The position numbers and the translations under genes were made by a program. A stretch of DNA of 7,620 nt from Victivallales bacterium (GTDB lineage: Bacteria > Verrucomicrobiota > Lentisphaeria > Oligosphaerales > Oligosphaeraceae), in assembly GCA_017538465.1 (NCBI GenBank), contig JAFYIW010000259.1, forward strand, positions 1-7,620, in the 5' to 3' direction. Below, piece after piece: positions 1 to 6,569 of this stretch. Under the pieces are notes generated by a model, which saw nothing but the letters and a program-made list of their open reading frames with translations, had not been told where the DNA came from and did not search any database. Each line of letters opens with the position of its first letter. Position 1 is the stretch's first letter.

Positions 1-303
1 AGGGAATTTTATGCGGGACTGCCCGTGCCAACCGCAGTCTGGACGCCCAAAGTTCCCGCGAGGCGTCGGAATGTCAGCTCAGGGCTTCAGATGGTGAAAC
101 ACGGTGGAGCCGGAAGAGCCTTTCGGCATGGAAAAGATTTTTCCCCGGACAGCAATGATTATCGCCAGGAGAAATCCCAGCTGGAGACACTACCATTCGG
201 TATAAAGTCACCAGACAACCATAACCTTCCCCGCATTTTCCTGTCATTCTGGCGAGTTGCAGCGTGTAGCGCAAGGCACAGAAATTTTACAACAAGAATC
301 ATC
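1..303. other. Upstream region with no supported gene
   Basis: No convincing gene lies here. The frame of the downstream gene stays open through the whole stretch to the window edge, but its translation is rich in Arg, Lys, Ser and Gly, has no motif I recognise, and precedes an obvious signal peptide, so I read it as untranslated. The other two forward frames stop at 95-97 and 156-158 and could be tails of something to the left, but neither is recognisable. Two inverted repeats stand side by side: 109-127 (7-bp arms GCCGGAA/TTTCGGC with one G-U pair, loop GAGCC) and 130-144 (GGAAAA/TTTTCC, loop GAT). They could be a weak terminator of an upstream gene or leader structure. No good -35/-10 pair was found; TATAAA at 201-206 has no -35 partner. 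Confidence 0.5.
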
Positions 304-2604
304 ATGCACGGACGTCATTGTTTTCTGTTTCTAACGATTCTATTGAGTTTCTGGGGCTTTTCCGTCCAGGCCTTTGATGTCCGCGATTTCGGCGCGGTGG
401 GCGATGGCGTTGCGGACGACACTGCCGCCATCCAGACCGCCATCAACCAATGCGTGGAGGCGGAGACCTTTTGCCTGGCTGGCCATTCCTGGCTGCCGCC
501 CTGGGGCGGACACGGCGGTCATGGCGGTGGCGGCGAGGTCTTTTTCCCGGCTGGCACCTACCGCATCACCCGTCCGCTGGTTTACCAGAAGCGCCGCATC
601 ACCTTCCGTGGCGAACCAGGGGCCACAATCGTCGCGGAGCAGTCGCACGATATTTTCTACCTTGGCGCCGCCTTTCGCATTGTCTTTGAAAATCTCCGTT
701 TTGTGGGCGGGCGCATCCAGTTGAATTTCTTCACCAACAACGGTGACATGGCCATGCTTCGCATGGAGAATTGCACGTTCGAGAATGCGTCATTGGAGAA
801 CATCCGCGCCTTCAATCTCAAGGCGGAGGACGAGTGGCGAGGGATTCCGCCTTATCTGGTTGACTGGGCGGATCCCGTGAGGCCTGTCCTCGCGGTGAAT
901 CCGGAGGCGGAGGCGACCACCGCGCTTTTCCCGAACTCCACGCTGTTCGCGATTCTGAATTGCAAGTTCCAGGGCGCCAACACCTTCGTAAATGGTGGGT
1001 CGGACGTGATGGTCATCGAGGACACGGAATTTGAACGCACCGGCGGCCAGGCGGTGCCGTTCTGCACCACCACCAATTTGAATCTGGTGCGCGTGAAGGC
1101 ACGTTTCACGGGGACGGCAGAAGAGGCGAAAGCCTGCCGGGCGTGGTTTGATGTCGAGGGCGAGGTTGGCGCGCTGAACGGCGTCGATTTGTCGATGGAC
1201 GATTGCGAGTTCGTCAATGCGGAGGGCTGCGCCACGCCGCTGCTGCGCTCTCGGGGCATGCCCAGCTACAAGAACAACACCATCCGCATCCGCAATTCTC
1301 GTTTCGACCTTCAGGGTGGGCCGCTGGTGCGCTACAAGGCCGGAACGCTGAGTGGAATCCTCGCCGTGGAAGGGAACGAAAATTTGTCCGCAACGCCTTT
1401 GAAGGCAGTCGATTTTGAGCATATTCCCACGCTGGAGGACATCGAGACCAAGATTCGCTATCAGCCCTACAACGAATTGCCGCTGGCCACCCAGCTCAAA
1501 TGGCGGATTGCCGACAACCAGGGCTTTGACGAGACGGCGCCGGAGGTCTTCGCGCCGTTCCTCCACGAACCGCTGCCCGTCGCGGATGTGACGGCGTCGT
1601 CGGTAGCGCGGGCGGAGTTTCAGGAGGAGTTTGCCGGGAAGACGCTGCGGCCGGAGTTCACCGACGGCGTTGCCGTGGAGGAGGCGCTGCGGGCGGTCTT
1701 CGCTCAGGCCGAGCCGGGCGACCGCGTGGTTTTGCCGGGGCGGCGTTTTGACGTGAGCGAAGCCATCCTCGTGCCAGGCGGCGTGGAGGTTGTCGCGGAG
1801 GGCACTGCGCTTTTCTGGTCAGTGGAACCCGAACTGGCCTGCTTCTTCCGGACGGAAGGGGCTGGCGACCTGATTTTCCGCAACCTGGCCTTCTATGGCG
1901 GAGCGACGGCGGTGAACCTCGCCGCGCCAGGCGGCACGGCGGTCTTCAAAAACTGCGGATTCCTCAATCAGAGCCTCACGGCCATCCACGCCATGAACTC
2001 CCCAGAGAAACTGCTGGTGGCCGACTCGGTCTTCTTTTCCTGCGGAGGCGTGCAGACGAATGCCGCGCACTCCGAAATCCGTCGCAACTGGGTCTGCAAT
2101 TGCCCGCAGATGGACGAGCGGGGCTTCTTCGTCTGCCATGGCGGCGAAATGCTTGCGGAGTACAACCTCTTCGTGCCCATCCTGCCGCGCGTGAACATCG
2201 GCACCTTCCGTCCTGAGGAGCATAGCCAGAATCTCCCGAATGGCAACAACTTGCGGTGGTTTGACGGCAATGACGCAAGGCTCCATCTCAACGCCAACCG
2301 CATTGGCGGCGAGTTCAACGGCATGACGCCCGTCTATCTCTCCGGCGAGAGCAGCAGCCTCCTGTTCGAGGGCGCGTACTGCTGGTTCGGCAACGCCTAT
2401 ACGCGGCACTGCATGGTCTATTGTCGTGACCTCCCCAGGGCAATTCTGCTGCGGGACATCGTCTTCAATGCCGAGAACCTCGCCCGCGGCGTGCCCTACA
2501 ACATCATGGTCCGCGACAAGGCCACCGGTCGCGACCTCCCCGCGCAGGTGCTGCCCTGCGCGCAGGCGACCTGCATCACGATGTATGATGACATCGTCCC
2601 GTAA
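304..2604 (+). CDS. Secreted tandem pectate-lyase-like beta-helix protein (paralogue A)
   Basis: A 766-aa exported protein, probably acting on or binding polysaccharide outside the cytoplasmic membrane; the substrate is unknown. Residues 1-23 form a Sec signal peptide (basic start, hydrophobic FLFLTILLSFWGF, cleavage after VQA), which fixes the start at 304 although the frame is open further upstream. Mature residues 24-49 show the Pectate_lyase_3 opening (DVRDFGAVGDGVADDTAAIQ). A Pro/Gly/His loop (PPWGGHGGHG, 65-74) follows, then the beta-helix strand FFPAGTYRITRPLV (80-93). Residues about 451-570 repeat this scheme (DRVVLPGRR at 473-481, EGTALFW at 499-505), so the protein is a double beta-helix. 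The C-terminal block has TNAAH (585-589), AEYNLFVPILPRV (618-630), NRIGGEF (665-671) and CMVYC (703-707). No anchor or sorting signal is visible at the end. Tandem pectate-lyase-like helices of this overall length occur in GH55 glucanases, but I cannot claim GH55 membership. A viral tailspike-like or non-catalytic role is also possible. No strong ribosome binding site precedes the ATG. Confidence 0.85.
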   Translation: MHGRHCFLFLTILLSFWGFSVQAFDVRDFGAVGDGVADDTAAIQTAINQCVEAETFCLAGHSWLPPWGGHGGHGGGGEVFFPAGTYRITRPLVYQKRRITFRGEPGATIVAEQSHDIFYLGAAFRIVFENLRFVGGRIQLNFFTNNGDMAMLRMENCTFENASLENIRAFNLKAEDEWRGIPPYLVDWADPVRPVLAVNPEAEATTALFPNSTLFAILNCKFQGANTFVNGGSDVMVIEDTEFERTGGQAVPFCTTTNLNLVRVKARFTGTAEEAKACRAWFDVEGEVGALNGVDLSMDDCEFVNAEGCATPLLRSRGMPSYKNNTIRIRNSRFDLQGGPLVRYKAGTLSGILAVEGNENLSATPLKAVDFEHIPTLEDIETKIRYQPYNELPLATQLKWRIADNQGFDETAPEVFAPFLHEPLPVADVTASSVARAEFQEEFAGKTLRPEFTDGVAVEEALRAVFAQAEPGDRVVLPGRRFDVSEAILVPGGVEVVAEGTALFWSVEPELACFFRTEGAGDLIFRNLAFYGGATAVNLAAPGGTAVFKNCGFLNQSLTAIHAMNSPEKLLVADSVFFSCGGVQTNAAHSEIRRNWVCNCPQMDERGFFVCHGGEMLAEYNLFVPILPRVNIGTFRPEEHSQNLPNGNNLRWFDGNDARLHLNANRIGGEFNGMTPVYLSGESSSLLFEGAYCWFGNAYTRHCMVYCRDLPRAILLRDIVFNAENLARGVPYNIMVRDKATGRDLPAQVLPCAQATCITMYDDIVP

Positions 2605-2629
2605 TATCTTCTGTGCCTTGCGTAGCCCT

Positions 2630-2656
2630 GCTAGTTCGGCTAGCCCAGCTAGATTC
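2630..2656 (+). repeat. Three 9-bp GCTAG direct repeats
   Basis: Three consecutive 9-bp units, GCTAGTTCG, GCTAGCCCA and GCTAGATTC, share the GCTAG core. The first two also form an inverted repeat (GCTAG, loop TTCGG, CTAGC at 2630-2644). No T-run follows, so it is a poor intrinsic terminator, although it lies just after the stop of the upstream gene. It is a short, diverged microrepeat of unknown meaning. Confidence 0.5.
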
Positions 2657-2697
2657 CCCCGCCCTGCGAAAGCCAAAAATATCAAAATCGCCAAATG

Positions 2698-2712
2698 TCG
2701 GCGTAATGCCGA
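2698..2712 (+). other. Small inverted repeat TCGGC/GCCGA
   Basis: Five-base arms TCGGC (2698-2702) and GCCGA (2708-2712) enclose the loop GTAAT. It sits between the 9-bp repeats and the 33-bp repeats upstream of the ATPase gene. It is too short to call a terminator with confidence, and no T-tract follows. It could be a protein-binding site or chance. Confidence 0.25.
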
Positions 2713-2734
2713 AATTTACTCCTCGCAAAGTGCC

Positions 2735-2820
2735 AAGAATTGGGGATTTTGATGGAAGTCGGCAAAAAAGAATTGGGGATTTTTGTAGATTTCGTTGAAA
2801 AAGAATTGGGGATTTTTGTA
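2735..2820 (+). repeat. Three direct repeats at 33-bp spacing upstream of the ATPase gene
   Basis: The core aagaattggggatttt begins at 2735, 2768 and 2801, an exact 33-bp period. Copies 2 and 3 are identical over 23 bases (2765-2787 and 2798-2820), with A-run, GAATTGGGGA and T-run followed by GTA. Copy 1 is shorter and differs at its edges. The bases between the cores are only partly conserved between units 1 and 2. Each core is an imperfect inverted repeat (A-rich arm, TGGGG centre, T-rich arm). A 33-bp period is close to three turns of DNA, which would put bound proteins on nearly one face. The last copy overlaps the predicted promoter of the ATPase gene, so an operator role, possibly autoregulatory, is the simplest reading. 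The period also keeps reading frame, but the forward frame stops at 2796-2798, so a coding role is unlikely. Confidence 0.85.
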
Positions 2821-2839
2821 AAATGTGCTATATTATATT
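2795..2839 (+). promoter_or_regulatory. Predicted promoter of the ATPase gene
   Basis: Two overlapping sigma-70-like arrangements are visible. The first is TTGAAA (2795-2800) with TAAAAT (2819-2824), spacer 18. The second is TTGGGG (2807-2812) with TATATT (2829-2834), spacer 16. The stretch 2829-2839 is all A/T and offers several -10 choices. In both arrangements the third 33-bp-spaced repeat lies in the spacer or on the -35 element, so a protein bound there would compete with RNA polymerase. This was judged by consensus match only. Confidence 0.45.
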
Positions 2840-2863
2840 GTCATACCCAATGAGATGAGATAA

Positions 2864-4195
2864 ATGATTTTCAGGCGTAAAATTTACGAGAGGATGCTGC
2901 AATGGAAGCAAGAGCAGAGTGGCAAGACTGCCTTGCTGCTCAAGGGGGCACGTCGTGTTGGCAAAACGACAATTGTCCATGAATTTGCCGAGAAGGAATA
3001 TCGTTCGTATATCCAGTTGGATTTTGCCAAGGTGTCCAAAGATATTCGAAGACTGTTCGAGGATTTATCGGATCTCAATGATTTCTTTGCGAAACTACAG
3101 GTTTTTACCCAAAAACAACTGTTTCCGCGAGAGTCTGTTATTGTAATGGATGAGATACAGTTGTTTCCACCGGCGCGCCAGGCGATCAAGTATCTGGTGG
3201 AGGATGGACGCTATGATTACATTGAAACCGGCTCCCTTTTGTCAATCAAAAAGAATACTACTGGCATTCTGATTCCCAGCGAGGAAACCAGAGTTGTGTT
3301 GAATCCCATGGATTACGAGGAATTCCGTTGGGCATTAGGGGATTTCAACACCTTTGAAATGCTTCGGGAATGGTTTCCCAAGCGGAAGCCGTTTGGGGAG
3401 CCGGTGAATCGCAAATTGATGCGGGATTTCCGCAATTATATGCTGGTGGGTGGTATGCCTCAGGCGGTTGCATCTTATTTGGATACCAATGACTTCAGTC
3501 AGGTTGACCAGGTCAAACGCGGCATTTTGGAACTATACGAGGATGACTTTCGAAAGATTGATGGCACAGGCGATGTCACGCGGCTCTTTCATAATATTCC
3601 TGCCGAGCTGGCAAAATATGCCTCGAAATACCAGATTTCAAGCGTGTTGGACGGGAAAAGATGGGAGGATGTGGCCAGCAAGATTGGTGATTTGGCGGAT
3701 TCTCTGACGGTGAATCTGGCCTATCATGCCGCTGACCCAAATGTCGGAATGGGGCTAAGCCGGGACTCGCGACGTTTAAAACTCTATCTGGCCGACACCG
3801 GATTGTTCACTACACTCATGTTCCAGGACAAGGCCTTTACGGAGAATGTCATTTATCGGCAGTTGTTGGCAGACAAGCTGGAAGCCAATCTCGGCTATCT
3901 CTACGAGAACATGGTTGCCCAGATGCTTCAGGCAAAAGGCGATGCGTTGTACTACTACACATTCCCACAGGAAAGCAGCAATCACCTCTACGAAGTGGAT
4001 TTCCTGCTGTCGCGCGGAAACAAGATCTGCCCGATCGAGGTCAAGTCCTCCGGCTATCGAACCCATGCTTCTCTAGATGCCTTTAGCGCCAAATTTTCTA
4101 GACGCATCCACGAGAAATACTTGATTTACACCAAGGACATCGCCCTTGGTCAGAATCTTCTCATGCTCCCTGTCTATCTGACGATGTGCCTGTGA
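2864..4195 (+). CDS. AAA_14 / DUF4143 ATP-binding protein
   Basis: A cytoplasmic 443-aa P-loop ATPase of the large AAA_14 (N-terminal) plus DUF4143 (C-terminal) family. These are common in bacteria and archaea, and their cellular role is not established. Walker A is GARRVGKTT (residues 28-36), Walker B is SVIVMDEIQ (91-99), and a sensor-like ETGS follows at 121-124. LNPMDYEEF (146-154) and GGMPQ (196-200) are typical family blocks. The C-terminal part has E348 in GYLYENM, D379 in YEVDF and E392-V-K394 in IEVKSS, matching the PD-(D/E)xK nuclease-fold pattern. The protein is full length for the family and intact. The start ATG follows a purine-rich GAGATGAGATAA rather than a strong ribosome binding site. 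The gene is more AT-rich than its neighbours: 21 of 60 G/C in 3061-3120 and 26 of 60 in 3301-3360, against 41 of 60 in 1621-1680 and 44 of 60 in 5641-5700. It lies between two paralogous genes with 259 and 80 bases of spacing, which suggests a separate insertion. Confidence 0.92.
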   Translation: MIFRRKIYERMLQWKQEQSGKTALLLKGARRVGKTTIVHEFAEKEYRSYIQLDFAKVSKDIRRLFEDLSDLNDFFAKLQVFTQKQLFPRESVIVMDEIQLFPPARQAIKYLVEDGRYDYIETGSLLSIKKNTTGILIPSEETRVVLNPMDYEEFRWALGDFNTFEMLREWFPKRKPFGEPVNRKLMRDFRNYMLVGGMPQAVASYLDTNDFSQVDQVKRGILELYEDDFRKIDGTGDVTRLFHNIPAELAKYASKYQISSVLDGKRWEDVASKIGDLADSLTVNLAYHAADPNVGMGLSRDSRRLKLYLADTGLFTTLMFQDKAFTENVIYRQLLADKLEANLGYLYENMVAQMLQAKGDALYYYTFPQESSNHLYEVDFLLSRGNKICPIEVKSSGYRTHASLDAFSAKFSRRIHEKYLIYTKDIALGQNLLMLPVYLTMCL

Positions 4196-4275
4196 GGAGC
4201 TTCGGCTGCGACATCATGAAACGAATTTCGCTTCCATTTGCGTAGGTTCATTCCATAGTCACCTTGGACGTTTTT

Positions 4276-6567
4276 ATGAAATTGCTACTGCTGTTGTTTC
4301 TCATGGCGCATTTTTCGCTGTTTGCCCTGAATGTCAAGGACTTCGGCGCGGTGGGCGACGGCGTGCATGACGACACGGCGGCGATCCAGCGCGCGCTGGA
4401 TTTGGCGGAGGCCGAGGAAAGCAAATTCCTGGCGGGGCATTCGGAACTTCCGCCCTGGGGCGGTCACGGCGGTCACGGCAGCAGCGGGCTGGTGTTCGTG
4501 CCCAAGGGAACCTACCGCCTGAGCCGTCCGCTGGTCTTCGACCGCCACCACCTGCTATTGCGTGGCGAGGAGGGAACCACGCTGGTGGCCGCAGAAGGCC
4601 AGGATTTGCTCTATCTGCATTGCATCAACCGCGCGATCGTGGAGGGGATCCGTTTCCAGGGCGGGCGGATTCAGCTGAATGTCTATACGGACAACAACGA
4701 CATGTCGATGATCCGCGTGGAAAATTGCGCCTTCGAGGACGCGGAGCAGGAGAGCATCCGTGCGTTCAATGCCAAGGCAAAGGAGTGGCGTGGCGTCCCG
4801 CCGTATCTTGTCCATCGTGCGGAGGGCAAGCCGCCCGTGCTGGAAGTGAATCCCGAATACGACGCTGCGCCACAACTCTATCCGAACTCGACAATCTTCA
4901 CCGTTTATCGGTCAGAATTCGAGGGGAGCGGCACCTTCCTCTGCGGAGGCAGCGATCAGTTTGTCGTAGAGGAGTGCGTGTTCCGTCGTGTCGGCGGGAC
5001 GCGGCCGATTTTCCACAACTCAGGGCAGACGAACATGCGCCGTGTCCACTGCAGTTACCGCGGCGCGGTGGCGGGCGGACCAACCGAATGGATGACGCGC
5101 GAACCCTACGACGGACGCCAGGAGAACTACATGGGTGCGGACGTGGTCTGCGTGGAGGACTCTGTCTTCGAGTGCGAGGCGGGTTCGCCGCTGTCATTCC
5201 TGCGCACCTCCAGCCAGCCGAATTACTGCAATTCTGGCATCCGCATCCTCAATTCGCGCTTCCAGCAGGCGGGTGCGCCGTTGCTGAAATTCGCACCTGG
5301 CTCGCTCGTCAATCTGCTGGATGTCCGAGGAAATCAACTGCTGGACGACGCGCCGTCGGCGGTGGCGGTCTTTGAACGAGTCCCCACGCGGGAGGAAATC
5401 GACCGCGAAATCCGTTTCAAGTACTTCGATGTCGCACCGATGGAATTGCAGTTCAAATTCTTGATTGACGGCAATGTCGGCTTTGACGAGGCGTTGCCGA
5501 CGTCGCTTCAGGCATTCCGCTGTGAACCACCGTCGTCCGAGGCGCTTGCCCAGACCGATGTGCGACGGTGGGAGGGTTCGCAGTGGCCAGCGGCGAAGGA
5601 CTTCTCCGGTGCGGTCATCCGACCAGAGTTCGCCAAATTTGCGACGGAGGACCAGGCCATCCAGGCGGCGTGCGACCAGGCGAAGGATGGCGACCGCGTG
5701 CTGCTGCCGGGGCGTCGGCTGGCCATTCATCGACCCATCCGGATTTCCTCTGGGATTGCGCTGTGCGGCGAGGGCACCGCGTTGCTGGTGGCGGAGGAGC
5801 CGACGATGCAGTCGCTGGTGCGCATTGAGGGCGCGGGCGATACGCTGCTGGAGGATTTGGCGTTCGCGGACGCGCAGATCGGCGTGGATGTCCAAAGCGC
5901 GGGTGGACGGCATCTCTTCCGGAATTGCCTCTTCCTGGATCAGCGCAACACCGGCATTCGGGCGGAACAGTCGCCGGCCGCCGTGCTGGTCACCGATTCG
6001 CTCTTCTTCGCGTATGGCGGTCTGCGCACCAATGCGGCGCACACGGAAATCCGTCGTTCCTGGATGTGCAACCACCCGCTTGCCGAAAACACGGGCTTCT
6101 TCGAGAACTTCGGCGGAGAGCTGCTGGCGGAATACAACCTCTTCGTGCCGATTCTGCCGAGGGTGGACATCGGGGAATACCGCAGTCGTTCCGAATACGA
6201 AGACCTCCTGTGCGAAAACAACCTGCGGTGGTTCGACAACCATGGCGGCAGGCTCTTCCTGAACTGCAACCGCATCGGCGGCGAGTTCGGCGGGATGACT
6301 CCTGTCTATCTCTACGGCCACCATGCCACGCTGCGCTTCCAGGGAAGCTACAACTGGTTCGGAAACTACTACACACGCCGATGCGCGGTCTATTGCCATG
6401 ACGCGCCGCGCGCAGTGCTCCTCCAGAGCGTGATTTTCAACTTGGAAGGCTGGCTCGGACCCGACGCCCCCTATAACGTGATGGGACGCGATGCGGACAC
6501 CGACCAGGACATCCCGCTGCTGCTCCTCCCCCAAATCCATGCCAGCGCAATCCTCTTCTACCGATGA
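4276..6567 (+). CDS. Secreted tandem pectate-lyase-like beta-helix protein (paralogue B)
   Basis: A 763-aa exported paralogue of the protein at 304-2604. The ATG at 4276 gives a clean signal peptide (MKLLLLLFLMAHFSLFA, then LNVKDFG). A TTG at 4264 would only add four residues and has no better ribosome binding site; a weak GGA lies at 4266-4268. The Pectate_lyase_3 opening KDFGAVGDGVHDDTAAIQ (21-38) is followed by the PPWGGHGGHG loop (59-68) and VFVPKGTYRLSRPLV (73-87). A second helix unit carries DRVLLPGRR (473-481) and EGTALLV (499-505). C-terminal blocks TNAAH (585-589), AEYNLFVPILPRV (618-630), NRIGGEF (665-671) and CAVYC (703-707) fall at the same numbers as in the paralogue, so no net indels separate the two over most of the second half. 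Identity by eye is about 61% over the first 80 mature residues, 40% at 441-520 and 59% at 581-730. Its stop overlaps the start of the SUMF1-domain gene. Probable role: extracellular or periplasmic glycan binding or cleavage; substrate unknown. Confidence 0.87.
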   Translation: MKLLLLLFLMAHFSLFALNVKDFGAVGDGVHDDTAAIQRALDLAEAEESKFLAGHSELPPWGGHGGHGSSGLVFVPKGTYRLSRPLVFDRHHLLLRGEEGTTLVAAEGQDLLYLHCINRAIVEGIRFQGGRIQLNVYTDNNDMSMIRVENCAFEDAEQESIRAFNAKAKEWRGVPPYLVHRAEGKPPVLEVNPEYDAAPQLYPNSTIFTVYRSEFEGSGTFLCGGSDQFVVEECVFRRVGGTRPIFHNSGQTNMRRVHCSYRGAVAGGPTEWMTREPYDGRQENYMGADVVCVEDSVFECEAGSPLSFLRTSSQPNYCNSGIRILNSRFQQAGAPLLKFAPGSLVNLLDVRGNQLLDDAPSAVAVFERVPTREEIDREIRFKYFDVAPMELQFKFLIDGNVGFDEALPTSLQAFRCEPPSSEALAQTDVRRWEGSQWPAAKDFSGAVIRPEFAKFATEDQAIQAACDQAKDGDRVLLPGRRLAIHRPIRISSGIALCGEGTALLVAEEPTMQSLVRIEGAGDTLLEDLAFADAQIGVDVQSAGGRHLFRNCLFLDQRNTGIRAEQSPAAVLVTDSLFFAYGGLRTNAAHTEIRRSWMCNHPLAENTGFFENFGGELLAEYNLFVPILPRVDIGEYRSRSEYEDLLCENNLRWFDNHGGRLFLNCNRIGGEFGGMTPVYLYGHHATLRFQGSYNWFGNYYTRRCAVYCHDAPRAVLLQSVIFNLEGWLGPDAPYNVMGRDADTDQDIPLLLLPQIHASAILFYR

Positions 6568-6569
6568 TG
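6564..6569 (+). promoter_or_regulatory. Stop/start overlap ATGATG (translational coupling)
   Basis: The stop codon TGA of the beta-helix gene (6565-6567) lies inside ATGATG. The next gene can start at 6564 (4-base overlap) or 6567 (1-base overlap), and both read the same signal peptide. No Shine-Dalgarno sequence is visible in the preceding 25 bases, so termination-reinitiation is the likely way this gene is translated. Confidence 0.75.

Noticed and set aside
25..303. N-terminal extension of the first gene from a GTG at 25
   Set aside because: The extension lacks any domain, is absent from the paralogue, and would bury an evident signal peptide starting at 304.
2613..2798. Small 61-codon forward frame that reads through the 33-bp repeats (repeating RIGDF)
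   Set aside because: Low-quality composition, no homology signal, and it ends inside the repeat array; the repeat period being a multiple of three is enough to explain the repeated peptide.
2635..4207. TTCGGCT at 2635-2641 and 4201-4207 as a target-site duplication flanking the ATPase gene
   Set aside because: A shared 7-mer between two flanks of about 70-100 bases is expected by chance fairly often, and no terminal inverted repeats accompany it.
4216..4245. Nine-codon open frame (MKRISLPFA) between the ATPase and the second beta-helix gene
   Set aside because: Too short, with the AGGAG at 4195-4199 sixteen bases away; no leader-peptide features or following attenuator.
4196..4275. Promoter for the second beta-helix gene in the 80-base gap
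   Set aside because: CATAGT at 4254-4259 has no acceptable -35 at 16-18 bases, so a separate promoter cannot be supported from sequence.
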